Source: Hyparrhenia diplandra
Taxonomy: Eukaryota > Streptophyta > Magnoliopsida > Poales > Poaceae
Assembly (NCBI GenBank): GCA_015847255.1
Contig: JADLZK010001948.1
Span: 1-64,000 of the forward strand
Direction: 5' to 3'
DNA length: 64,000 nt
A model generated the notes under the pieces. That model was given only the letters and a program-made list of their open reading frames with translations. It was not told the origin of the DNA and made no database searches. The translations under genes were made by a program, and so were the position numbers. Position 1 is the stretch's first letter. Each line of letters begins with the position of its first letter. Below are positions 46,900 to 57,429 of the stretch, one piece after another.

Positions 46900-47310
46900 A
46901 GTATGTCTTTGGTGATATACTTATTATTTAGAGTAACAACTTATGAAACTTATTGCCTTCAAGTATTAATATAATTTAAAGTGAGTTGTCAATGTCTTTG
47001 CTAGCTGTCAATGTGTTTGGTATTGGTTTGTTAACGGAACATTTTTTATGCTTATAATATTAAAAAAATATTATCCCAATTTATGCATTTTTGTTTGGTC
47101 TACACGGTAGCACATAGTATTACGCTTACTCTTAAATTTAACCATGGTAGAAATGTGTAATCTAAAAATGTATATAGCATACTTTATGGTTATTAAATTA
47201 TTTTTCATAATAGATTACATTAGTATTTATACATTGATGTGAGGTAATTTAGTTTGTTTTTAAAGTCTAGATATGGGTAATTTAGACATAATGATTTTAC
47301 TTAAGCATTA
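46900..47310. other. AT-rich intron DNA, no gene
   Basis: AT-rich, with no recognisable coding or repeat structure. Probably the original interior of the Helitron. Confidence 0.4.
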
Positions 47311-47558
47311 CTCCGTCCATCCCCAAATATAAGGCATGCACGTATTTCAGAATTCAAACTTTATTATCTTTGACTAACAATTGGTCAAATTATATGAAAA
47401 GTATGCATTACAAATGTAGATTTGTATTTAGAAATACTTTTCGATGATCAAACTTTTGTTCCTATAAATTATATATTATAAGAGAAATTATGGATCAAAA
47501 TATGTTTTTGAAGACCGCACCAAGTCAAATCGCGCCTTATATTCGGGGATAGAGGGAG
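47311..47558. mobile_element. Stowaway-like MITE, 248 bp
   Basis: Starts CTCCGTCCATCCCCAAATAT and ends ATATTCGGGGATAGAGGGAG, flanked by TA at 47309-47310 and 47559-47560. The next bases inward (AAGG(C) / GCCTT) extend the inverted repeat. Confidence 0.9.
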
Positions 47559-48225
47559 TAGTAATTTAGATGCAAACTTATGGGTTGCTTTGCATTATCT
47601 TCTGTAATGGAAAATTAGAGCAATTTAGATGGAAATGTAGGGAATTATATTTAATTATCTTCATAATGGTAGAGGTGGGTAAACTAGATGCAAATTTAGG
47701 AGGTTCTGTTTAATTATCTTTCGTAATAAATTATGTAGGTAAATTAGATCCAAATACATGAGTTATTTTATGCATTTTCGTAGCGGCAGAGTTGGGTAAT
47801 TTTTTAGAAAACATGGAAGATCATTGATGATGATGATTAGAGTTCTATCAAATTAATCTGGAGGAGTCTTTGGTGCCCCAGTTACTAATAGTACGATGGT
47901 TATATGATGAGGTCCCGTCATCTTTTTGTGATCTGAGCTTTCTCCTTGCAACATGTCACGTTTGTCTGTGCGTGCCCAATATTTTTGGAAATGGTGGCTT
48001 GAATCCGTAGTTCTTCCAGCCTTTATTAATACCGGTGTTCACCTAAACTCGTTTAAATCGTCATCTACATGGGTGTAAAAACTAAACCGCGAGTATACAT
48101 GTAGTTTATGTCCTAAATAGTGTATTAAAGAAAAATCAGTTAATTAAATAACCAAAGGAGTAAAAACCCATTTAAACAATTTGTTTTGATGTGATTTAAG
48201 CACGTTTAAACACTAGTTGAGGTGA
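47559..48225. other. Helitron 3' interior, no gene
   Basis: AT-rich. AAATTAGA and GGTAAATTAGATGCAAAT phrases repeat loosely at 47560-47760. No coding motif. Confidence 0.4.
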
Positions 48226-48297
48226 CCCCGTGCAACGCACGGGGCATATATCTAGTGTAAAATATATTTCTCCCATTGCCCCCGTGTGTGTAAAATA

Positions 48298-48543
48298 CTC
48301 CCTCCGTCCCAAATTATAAGTCATCCCAACTTTCTTGAAAAATCAAAACATCTTAAGTTTGACCAAAATTATAGAGAGAATTATAAAGATTTATGATATC
48401 AAATAGATATATTATGAAAATATAATTAATGAAGAATCTATTGATATTTATTTCGTATCATCAATGTTATTATTTTACTATATAAATTTGGTAAAACTTG
48501 AAATGATTTGACTCTCAAAAAAAATTAGAATGACTTATAAGGC
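48298..48543. mobile_element. Stowaway-like MITE, right end truncated
   Basis: The left end CTCCCTCCGTCCCAAATTAT follows TA. The inner part of the inverted partner (ATGACTTATAA, 48532-48542) is present, but the outer CCCTCC part is missing. It lies in the NLR intron, about 290 bp upstream of the splice acceptor and outside the Helitron. Confidence 0.75.
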
Positions 48544-48829
48544 CTTATTTGACATGTATTCGTTTCAATCCACAAGTGTTGAAGTGGATTGGAGTGGAAT
48601 TAAACTAAGTTTTATATATATAATAAGACTCTATTTAAGTAGGTATGGTTTGTGACGCTATACTGTAGTATTTTTTTAAAAATGAAGAACGCCGCTATAC
48701 TGCATTATTGGAAAGTGCTTTATCTTCGATCGAGGCAGTGACCAATACAAGATGTACACCGGATCTCTGAAACAGTGTCTTTGCCACATAGTGCACTTAA
48801 CAATATTGTCTCTTTTTGAACTTGTATAG

Positions 48830-51146
48830 GTACCTGGTTATAATAGATGACATCTGGCATCACGGAGAATGGGAAACCATCAAGAAGTCTCTTCCAGATA
48901 ATAATTTGGGCAGTAGAATTGTCACGACCAGTCGTGTTAATGCTATAACCGACCAGTTGCATGATGATTTCGATGCCTTGGTCCACAAAATTGATCATAG
49001 TGGTGATTATTTTTATCCGGATGGATCAGCCTTGACTAATAAAATGATTGGTCTGAATGCTGACATGGTTGGAGAAGGTTTTGACCATGGCCATCATATT
49101 GTGGAAATGTGTCATGGTGTGCCGTTAGCAGTGGCTTGTCTGATGTCAGCATTGGCAAAGGAGCGAGAGCGTCAAGAACAACAAGGTCTGCGTGTAGTAA
49201 GGACACGTGATGATGTGCAAGACAGGATTTTCGAACAAGTTACCAGAAATGGGATTCAGAACACTCCAGGTTTTGAACCATTAGTAGAGAGTTTGGAGCT
49301 TGGCTACAACGATCTTCCTCATCATATGTTGAAGACTTGCTTGTTGTACTGCAGCATATACCCTCGGAGTTACAATTTTAATAGGGATGATTTGGTCAGG
49401 CGATGGATCGCTGAAGGTTTCGCTGGTAAGGAGGAGGCAGCAGAAGATTACTTTGACGAGCTTGTCAGCAGGGGATTTCTTGAAAAGAAGTTCGCCTATT
49501 ACAGAATAGACCCCATGATGCGAAATTACCTTAGACACAAGTTGCGAGAAGACAATTTCATCACTTGCACTTCTGATGGCGTTCCATCCTCTGCTGTTGG
49601 TCGTCTATGTATTGACAAGTGGCCAAGCAGTGATCTAAGAATTGATTGGCATCATATCCGGTCCCTTGTCGTTTTTGAAGATGCCGCGAGGGTCCCCTAC
49701 AAGCATCTGCAACACCTGCGAGTGTTGGACGCTCAAACCTACACTAAGGATGGGGCTCTTGAGAATCAACATATCAATGAAATGTGTGGGTTGCTCCGTC
49801 TGAGGCACCTGTCACTAGTGCCAGCAGAGGTAGCGAGGTACCCGCCGGTTCGTCTCTTGAAGATTACTGAGATGCCAGCAGAGATAGCGAGGCTACAGTA
49901 TTTGGAGACTTTGGAAGTGGCTGGAACAGAGATCATAAGATTACCTGCTGAGATCGGTGACCTCAAGCAATTGAAGACTCTACGCATCAGTCACACAAAG
50001 ATCAGAGAGCAGGCCTGGGAGATCATCCGGACACTGAAGAAACTGAAGACTCTGGACGTGAGGCACAACGAGGAGCTCCCAGGGATACCTAGGGACATTG
50101 GGGAGTTGCAACACTTGAAGATGCTGAACCTGGCTGGAACCGGGATCACAGAGCTGCCCAAGGAGATTGGGAAACTGCTGCATTTGGAGACGCTGGACCT
50201 GACTTGGACAAGGATCAAAAGAGCTGCCCCGTGAGATCGGGAATCTCCAGCGGTTGCAGATTCTAGAATTGGGTGAAGTCAAAACAATCACAAAGCTGCC
50301 TCGGGATATCGGGAGGCTGCAGCATTTGGAAGAGCTACATTTGTTGGGGACAAATGTGAGGAAGATGCCAAGGGAAATCGGGGAACTGAAGGAACTGAAG
50401 AATCTAAATGCGGAATTCGGCGCACTACCCTTTGAAGCTGGTCAGCTTTCAAAATTGGAGAGATTGCCTAAGTGCGTCCGCCGAGCTTGGAAGAATAGTG
50501 ATCTGGTATCATCTCTAGCAGGGAAGATCCTGTCGTTCGACAAAATAGGTTGGTTTGGTGATGGCGGACTATACGTCGGCACGAAGCAAATGCACATTCC
50601 GAAGTGGATCACAGAGCACTTCAACAATATTGGATCCTTGGATATCAGGATATGCAAACTAGACGAGGAGCAGGATCTCAAGATTCTGCGGGAGATGCCC
50701 AACCTTCGGGACCTCACGCTAAGGTTCGATGCTGTCCCCAGAAAGCCGACAGTCATCAGCAGTGGAGGTTTCGCAAAGCTCTATTCCCTCACTGTTGACA
50801 GCCGAGTGCCGCGGATTACCTTCCAGGAAGGAGCTATGCCGAGCCTGGAGAGTCTCTGGTTCAAGTTCCAGTTCTACGGTGGCCCACCAAATACAGAACC
50901 CCCTATGGGTATCAAGCACCTCGTGTGCCTGAAAGATGTCACCTTCCAATGCAGCGAATGGTATCGAGGAGACAGCCCGTGCATAGCGCGATCATTGACG
51001 TCGTGAAAAAAGAAGCCTGGCAGTATCGCAAGAGGATTGAATTTACCTTACGTGTCGGGGCCTTTGAAATTGAACAGGGTTCTCACGGAAGCAATGAGTC
51101 TAGCAGCAGTGAGGCGAGCGAGGACGAGGAGATCCAAGAAGCTTAA
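48830..51146 (+). CDS. NLR exon 2: kinase 2 to LRR and acidic tail
   Basis: It starts in phase with exon 1 at TAC CTG GTT (YLV). The NB-ARC part runs to about 49600 and the LRRs from about 49700 to 50960, with repeats such as LPKEIGKLLHLETLDL and LPREIGNLQRLQIL. The first frame runs to 50216, where one extra A in a four-A run breaks it; the second frame runs to about 50970; the third ends at the stop at 51144-51146 after SNESSSSEASEDEEIQEA. The C-terminal VVKKEAWQYRKRIEFTL is typical of this CNL group. Confidence 0.85.
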
Positions 51147-51215
51147 CTCTCATCATCTTTGCCTCGATATATTGCCACAATATACAAGGTAATCAGTCTG
51201 TCTGACACACGTAAA

Positions 51216-51403
51216 GTACAGTACCATTTTAGTTCACTAACTAACAGAATGATGAGAGTTTTCAAGCCTGAGCTGGTTAATAAACTTGATGTCAATGATC
51301 GCGCTGATGCACGGGTGACCTGCCACTGCTACAGTACCATTTTAGACAGACTGAACTAGCAGAAAAGTTTTCAAGCCTGAGCTGGTTAATAAACTTGATG
51401 TCG
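51216..51403. repeat. Direct duplication in the NLR 3' flank
   Basis: 51216-51295 and 51329-51403 both read (G/C)TACAGTACCATTTTAG, then TTTCAAGCCTGAGCTGGTTA and ATAAACTTGATGTC. Offset about 112 bp. It probably lies in the 3' UTR. Confidence 0.9.
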
Positions 51404-52219
51404 TACAGAGCAGAGGAATGTAGGTTGTGAAGTGCTCTCTGCTCGAAAGGCCATATCGCATCCTGATATGCTTGTCAGCAAAATTTTTGCAGGTCCTGAT
51501 TTTACAGAAACTTGGTTTTAAATAAAATGTCACTGCCTATCTGTTTGATGATCCCGAAACTAGCGGACGTCACAGATTTACCTTTTACCTTTTCCACGAA
51601 TATGATGTGCTGGCAATTGCTTCGGGCAGACATCTTTCGCGCTGTACTAATAACAACAAAGAAAAGGAGGATTTGGGTCGGATTGGGTGGGGTGAAACAG
51701 CTCGCTAGAGGCAGGGACACCGACGAGATGTGATGGATTACAAATGGCCAGGCCATTGATCATTACAAGCACATATACCACAAACCAACACGGCGACATT
51801 TTTGTTCCTGCTCTTATTTTGAGGATTTTTGCACATTATACACAATCTAACAGACTGCCTTTACTGTATTCTTTACATAGCAGAATGGATAGCACCCGTA
51901 CCTATATCTGCATAACTTGATGTTTTGAATGGGCGAGCACACTTGGACTTGCTCGCTTCTGCTTTGTCCAAGTGGTCGGGCTGCAGCTGCACAACGAAGT
52001 CCATCAGCTGCAACTCGGCTGCCTGCTAGCTGCTGGCTGCAACCACTGTAGCGAAGTTCTGTTTCATATGATTTGGCCATTGAAAATTGTTGGTTTGCAT
52101 TAATGAAGGCAATGCTTTGAAAGTGAGAGCTCAACAAAGCAAAGTCATGTTGATATTGATCCACAGTGGTAGTTCACACTCTTCTGTTAGTTCCACATTT
52201 GTTATGTGTACGAATTGAA
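51404..52219. other. Intergenic, no gene seen
   Basis: Mixed composition with no recognised domain in any frame. Short frames at 51502-51756 and 51847-52164 (minus) have no motif. Confidence 0.4.
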
Positions 52220-52394
52220 CCTCTCTTCCCTGGATGCTCAGCAGCCGGAGCGCAAGGCCCCTATGGTGGGCGAGCGCAGTGCACGCGGCGACCGGCGAGG
52301 GTGGTGCGCAAGCTCTTCAGCCCTGTCGAAGCATGGCAGCTCAACGTCGGCCTCGACCGACTCCCCGTCCTTGCGATCCTCCGGCACCACGTTG

Positions 52395-54262
52395 TTTTTT
52401 TTCTCGATCGGGCCATTCACCCGTGTTTCATTAAGAGGAGAAAAAACGAGCAAACAAAATACAAAGTTCAAGTACAGACACGACGCCAAACGTGACGTCG
52501 AGGGGACATCACACGTGGCGGAGCACTCTTCCTAGCTACTGGATTCCAAGGGAGCGATTACATATGAAACGAATTTTGCAACCAAAGAGGAACTACTAAA
52601 GAGAGCGTTTTGAATCCAGCCTGGATCCAGTCCTCCGCTTCACGAACGGCCTTGTTGAATAGCTGAGCGGAGTTCATCGATTCTTGGCGGAATACTCTGG
52701 CATTCCGTTCTTTCCAGAGCACCCATGCGACCAGCAACAGCGCCGAGTCAAAAGTGGGACGCGCAGAGGCAAGGAGCTTCCGTCGTTGCTGAATCCACCA
52801 AGCTGCTAGGTGCTGCTCTTGCGTTGCCGTGTCTGTCGTAGTTTTGGAGTCGACAGTAACGGCTGGTCCAGCGGCTTCTTGAATGCAGCCACGAAATCAT
52901 TAGCGGACTGAGACATAGGTTCACTACCATTTGGATCATCTGTAACATCCTCGACAAACTCTCCGTCTTCTAGGTCCCTGAAGCTGTCAAGTGTGCCCGG
53001 AAGCGAGCGCGGAGTTGTCTGGCCAGAGGAAGTCGCATCAGGACCGGACACAAATCGGCCGACTGTTCTGTTGCTGTGGCGCCCGAAGTAATGCGCGGGG
53101 CAACCTCAACATCGTCATCCCGCATCATGATCATAAACTCACTTTCCATGTTGTCGGACCACCAATCCGTGGAAAGTACAGTCTTGTCACGGTTTGGGGC
53201 CCGGCGAGGTGCGAATTCAGCCTGCACATCATTCAGGAACCAGTCCTCATGGGAGGCCGATAGCGTGGTACCGGGATTCGCCAGGTCCATGTGCTCTGTT
53301 TCCGGCCATGCCATTGCTCTTGGAGGGCCACGGCCAGCAAGCTCGACATGGGGGGTCTGGGTAGATCGTCCATCCTGTAGAAGATGCGGCGCAACAGCCA
53401 GAAACGCACCAACGAACCCCTTCTTCACCTGTGGCGACAACCTCCGAACCGATTGTGAGGGCGTCTGCAGGAGCATCAACGCTCGACATCCAGGTTCCCC
53501 GCCAGCATTGTTGGCGCCCTGGGTTAGTGGACATTCCACCTGTCCCACTGTCACCATTTTATTCTCCAAGTGGTAGTCAGCCGGGTAATCAACCCGCGGA
53601 TGGTCACGGTAGTTGGAATCATCCCCCGAGCTGTCATCATCACTATCTCGACGCGGGGTCGGATTGTAGTCATCCTCAGGAGCCCAATCCATGTCACCAC
53701 GTTCATCCCTACCTTCGCGATCATCACCACCTCCCACTCTGCCATCATCGTCACCACCCTCTGCTGGCGGCCCAGCCGGTCGCACTAGTTCAATGAAGAC
53801 TGTCCTGCAATGTATGAGGTACTGCAATCCCAGGGCCCCCGAACGCTCCATCTCGGCAGCAGACAAAGGTTCCTGTATGTACATTAGCTGAGTCTCACGG
53901 ATGAGCCCAGGGTGGCGGCACCAAGTAGTCACAAAAAATTCACGGTCATCCTCCGGCAGAGTGTCCCGCAGCTGTGAGAGTTCAACATGGGTACAGGAGT
54001 TCCCAAGCAGCGCTTGCGCAGTCTCAACATGACGGGCATGCGCCGGGACATGGCGGATGGCCACCAGCACCTTGAAACGAAATGACGCCGAGCTATGACA
54101 CGAAGTTCGGCGCCATGGCCTCCATATGAATCGGATGCGTCCGCCCGGGTGGGAGTGCAGCACCCGGTCTCTGTCAGCTCCATGCTGGAACCGCACAAGG
54201 AAGTCCTGAGGCTCATGGATGCGCACCGTCACCTCATTCGCCGTGATGCCAAAGGCGTTGAA
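52395..54262 (-). mobile_element. LINE retrotransposon, internally deleted, inserted in the F-box gene
   Basis: On the minus strand the element starts near 54262 inside ORF1, retains the end of ORF2 and terminates with TTAATGAAACACGGG, GATCGAGA and a poly(A) (52395-52402 on the plus strand as T). This is typical of grass L1-type LINEs. The reverse transcriptase and endonuclease are missing, so it is 5'-truncated and internally deleted. A short CAAC shared at both junctions may be the target duplication. Confidence 0.8.
52590..52805 (-). pseudogene. LINE ORF2 C-terminal remnant
   Basis: Minus-strand frame with ALLLVAWVLWKERNARVF, then SAQLFNKAVREAEDWIQAG. The WVLWKERNARVF pattern is the hallmark of the zinc-binding C-terminal region of plant LINE reverse transcriptases. 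Confidence 0.8.
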
Positions 54263-54265
54263 CAA
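52806..54265 (-). pseudogene. LINE ORF1-like protein with DUF4283 domain, broken
   Basis: About 430 codons from 54265. The N-terminus (NEVTVRIHEPQDFLVRF, HARHVETAQALLGNSC) matches DUF4283-type nucleic-acid-binding ORF1 proteins common in grasses. A long acidic linker follows (DDREGRDERGDMDWAPEDD). The frame shifts near 53050; the remaining C-terminal part (NDFVAAFKKPLDQPLL) continues to 52806. The first residues of the domain are missing at the insertion junction. Confidence 0.75.
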
Positions 54266-54889
54266 GGAAGAAGAGCTCGCTGGTGAGGCGGGGCGCGGCG
54301 AGGCGGAGCACCGCGGCCACCTCCCTCGGATCGGCGTCGTTGGCGACGACGCTCAGCAGCCGGAGCGCGGGGGCCGCATGGAGGGCGAGCGCCGCGCACG
54401 CCGCGACGGGCGAGGGCAGCGCGAGGGCCGGTTCGGCGGGGAGCGGGAACCGCAGTTCCGGGAGCTGCGTCAGACACGTCTCCAGCGGTGGGAGAGGACG
54501 CAGGTCCGCGCGGCATCCGCGGCGGACGGGAGGTGGAGGAGGACGAGAAGCAGGAGGTCGTCGGGGAGCGCGCTGAGGAGGTCACCGACGCTGCCTTCGT
54601 CACCGGCGGCGGCGTCATCCGGGGCGGAAAGGGTTGGGGGCGTGCGGTGGTTTCCCCGGATATGCCCAGCGCCGCTCGGAATTTCTCCCAAATTTGACGC
54701 ATCGTCGATCCAACGCTGCCCCCCTCGGATCAACTCCACCTTGGCTGCATTGGATCTCTCCCCGGATATGCGCAGCCTTGGCGATTTCTCGGCTGCTCGC
54801 CGGCGAGAGCTGCCGCGGCGCCGCCGACTACGGAGAATGGGGTTTGGGGAGGAATTGGGACGGAGAAGGCCACTGTTACTCGCCACTAG

Positions 54890-55740
54890 TCATGGGCCGG
54901 GCTGTGCGGGGAAAAAGGCCCACTCCATTTTTTGGACGCTTTGTTTATACTAAAAAACAATGTTATTACGTTTGAAAGATGCGAAAGATATGATGGCATC
55001 TAGATCAAACTGTCACCCTCAAAAAATAAATCTAGATCAGTCTGTCCTTCCTTCCCAGTTCTATGTTAAATTCTATTTTCCTTCACAGTTGTGACAAAAA
55101 TTTCAAAAATTATTAAGGCAATTGCAGTGACATTTGCATTTCGATTCATGAACACAGCGTTACTTACATTTTCAGCAGCACGGGAAAGAAGAGTGGTATA
55201 CAATTTCCAAACTGTGACCAGGGGAACCAATCTACGACATCACCTAAGTGCCCTTCGATCGATCCTGGTCTCCTCAATTATCATTACACTGTAACAAAAA
55301 TATTTTCTTGGTTATTTTCAATCTGTTTTGGAGACAGTAGCAATTACCAAAGTTCTCAGCAACGACCTTGCTGAACTGAACAAATATGCTCAGTTACTTT
55401 CCAAGGAAAACAAGCAACCAACTGGAGTCAATTTACAGGTTTCAGCAAGGAGCTCACAGCTCCCCAGACACAGGACATTTTTCAGAACTTCAATACAGAT
55501 ATAAATCTAGGATCCCACTTGAAGAAAGAACATTCCATAAGTTGTCATGAAAGAAAAGCTCAGCTATTGATTTATTGAAACAAAACATTTGACATTTAGA
55601 AATACAGTTTTTCTCATGGTTTCTTGACATTTAGAAATAGGCATATATATAGGCATATAGCTGTCCCTCAGCAATATTGCACTTTTTGGTAGCATAAATA
55701 AGACCTTTTGGTTCTAAACTTTTCGTGTAACCACAAACCT
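54890..55740. other. Intergenic, no gene seen
   Basis: AT-rich. A frame at 55091-55294 has no motif. Confidence 0.4.
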
Positions 55741-56160
55741 TAAATTTAAAGCCAATCCATACATGCAACATTAGCAAAATATGGAAGATGTTTTTATTTA
55801 ATTGACGTAAATAAACATACGACCAAACAAACTAAATTCACAGTAAATAATTGCTCATTAATACAGCCACGAAAAAAATAAACTAACTATAAAACTTATC
55901 ACCACAAATCAAAATTGTTCAACTTATGCAACAACATTCATTAATATAATTAGCATCCATATATAAAGGTACAATACAGAAATGTATCAGCAGGCTTACG
56001 GTACTAATTAGATCAAAAGCATAAGACACACATACATCCAACAGTCTCAACAAGCTTGCAGTACTAACTAAGAAATAGGATTACAGTACAAAGTAAGAAG
56101 GCATACATCCAAGCACAAGTAGGACATTTCACCTAAGTCTACTGGAATCCAACCAAACTG

Positions 56161-57410
56161 CTAGCTCATACTTAGAGCATACACTCGATGCTTATTTGTG
56201 AGAGCCGATGATTCTAAGTAAAAGGGAATGTAACGAGCAAAGTCACATGGTTCTTTGTGATCTTCAAAAGTGGCCACAACAATCACATCTTTACGGTCCA
56301 TGTTGTATGCTATCAGCTCATAGTCATAGCTCCACTGGTTCAACAATAAAACCACATTACAATCTTGATGAATGTCTACCACTTGAAAGTTTGGCATGCC
56401 TTGTGTTTCTCCAAAGACATCCAAAGAGTGTACAGTGTTCTTCAACACACATTCTTGTGCATCATAATCCTGAAGAACCCATGTGGATAATTTGGGATTC
56501 ATTTTATCAGTACACTCTTTTATCACACAATGTAGATGCCCTTGGGATTGACCTAAATAACATAGGTGTGCCTCCAATCAGCCACATCTGGCATGGTGAT
56601 CAGCCTTCTTGCCTTCCCTTGTACATCTACAACAAGTATGTGTTGTAGATCTGATTGTAAGGCACTAACTATAACATGTAGGAAGCCATTAACAAAGGCA
56701 CAAAGATGGCTGTAGGAATTCATCCTGTCTAGTGTAAATTGATGATGCCAGCCTTCCAACTGCCCTTGCTCTTTTTGGTCATCAATTTGGTTTTGACTCC
56801 AGGTCCCTGTTTCAGATGAATAAACATGCAACGCCACTATCTCCTTGCCTAGATTGGGCATCTGAAACTGGACCAAGTGAAAGTGAGAGGACACCGCCGG
56901 AGCGAAAGCCAAATAGGTGAAAGTTAATTGTTCACCAGAGCCGCAAGCGGGCACTACTGACCATTGCTTTCTCTGGTCGGGTTGCACACGGTATAGTGAA
57001 GGGGACCAAACAACTCCTGATGGTGCCCAAAAAAGGATAAGCCCGTTGCAGGAATCCATGAGGAAGATCCTGGTCTCAGTCATTTCCGTCAGGAAGGAGA
57101 AGGAAGGGTCGATGTCCAGAGGCACGGATCTTGGTGTCAGGTTGATGAAACTGAATGTCCAGAGGTATTCATCGTCGTCAGATTCATCGTCATCAACTTC
57201 GGAGAACTCGGGCACCGAGACAAACAGTCCTTGCATGGGTTGGCAGAGCTTCTTACGGTTGTCAGGGTCGTCGATGAGGTCACGCCAGGCCTTGGACACG
57301 CACTTGAAGCGGCAAACGGACTTGGCAGGGACGCGGGAGAGGATCTCCACCAGGGGGTCGTCAGGGAGGCCCGACGCCGCGCCGGCGCTCCTCTTAGAGC
57401 AGCCCTCCAT
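56161..57410 (-). pseudogene. F-box protein gene with one frame break
   Basis: SCF ubiquitin-ligase substrate receptor of the grass F-box class. The start at 57410 (MEGCSKRSAGAASG) is followed at once by the F-box: LPDDPLVEILSRVPAKSVCR, FKCVSKAWRDLIDDPDNRKK. The C-terminal region resembles the F-box-associated beta-propeller: LMDSCNGLILFW, FTYLAFAPAVSSHFHLVQF, VYSSETGTWSQNQ, FVNGFLHVIV. The frame breaks at about 56550-56580: relative to the paralogue at 62.7 kb this copy is about ten bases short between MPDVAD and CYLGQSQGHLHC. After the break the sequence is open to the stop at 56161, so the alternatives are a truncated 280-residue product or a pseudogene. Confidence 0.85.
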
Positions 57411-57429
57411 GCCTCCCTCCGAGAGCAAA

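Larger units (their letters stand above)
42130..46900 (-). mobile_element. CACTA element 3, nested in the Helitron
   Basis: Minus-strand TNP2-type transposase remains at 42628-45806, flanked by CACTGCCGGTT-type subterminal repeats at 42170-42275 and 46610-46860. The right edge at about 46885-46900 reads, reversed, AAAACTAGGAAATAATAG, which may be a mutated CACTA end. The left edge is not defined. Gene order and repeat family match an old, decayed CACTA copy. Confidence 0.65.
32029..48255 (+). mobile_element. Helitron with nested transposons
   Basis: The 5' end TCTCTACATAATATTAAAGG at 32029 begins with TC and is preceded by A (32028). The 3' end has a perfect hairpin CCCCGTGC-AAC-GCACGGGG (48226-48244), then CATATAT and CTAG (48252-48255), followed by T. 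These are the canonical Helitron rules: TC start, hairpin a few bases before CTRR, insertion between A and T. No Rep/helicase was recognised, so the original element was probably a small non-autonomous one of about 2 kb (32029-32666 plus about 46900-48255) later filled by CACTA and other insertions. Confidence 0.75.
31492..48829 (+). other. NLR intron of 17.3 kb
   Basis: The donor is AAAAG|GTGCGC at 31491/31492. The acceptor is TTGTATAG|GTAC at 48829/48830, preceded by the pyrimidine-rich TTGTCTCTTTTTG. The AG of exon 1 and the first G of exon 2 complete one Arg codon (phase 2), and the reading resumes exactly at the kinase-2 motif. Removing the Helitron (32029-48255) leaves an intron of about 1.1 kb. 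An intron at this site is common in grass CNLs. Confidence 0.88.
30637..51146 (+). pseudogene. CC-NBS-LRR (CNL) disease-resistance gene, two exons, four frame breaks
   Basis: Intracellular immune receptor of the plant CNL class. Exon 1 (30637-31491) encodes the Rx-type coiled coil, including an EDVID-like LADDMNDAIGDF, and the P-loop GAAGMGKTTLARHVYE. Exon 2 (48830-51146) encodes kinase 2 (YLVIIDDIW), RNBS-B (GSRIVTTSR), GLPL as CHGVPLAVACL, RNBS-D (LLYCSIYPRSYNFNRDDLVRRWIAEGF region), an altered MHD (RIDPMMRNYLR), about a dozen LRRs and an acidic Ser/Glu tail. The joined length of about 1,050 residues is normal for grass CNLs. Frames break near 31150 and 31330 (one base short, each in a GGG run), near 50217 (one extra base in AAAA) and near 50970. 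It is either a pseudogene or carries base errors at homopolymers. Confidence 0.9.
52220..54886 (-). pseudogene. F-box gene interrupted by a LINE
   Basis: F-box proteins are substrate receptors of SCF ubiquitin ligases. The minus strand at 54470-54570 encodes DLLSALPDDLLLLVLLHLP and ARTCVLSHRWRRV, a clear F-box. One base is missing at the next codon (expected RRVWTQLPELRF; frame continues as TQLPELRFPLPAEPALALP), then LRLLSVVANDADPREVAAVL to about 54270. After the LINE the text resumes at 52394 with NVVPEDRKDGESVEADVELPCFDRAEEL, which fits the ELPCF.RA segment of grass F-box/LRR proteins. No ATG is visible in frame upstream of the F-box. At 52220-52300 a copy of the PSPVAAC.ALA..ALRLLS segment follows, so the gene is also rearranged. 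Confidence 0.75.
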
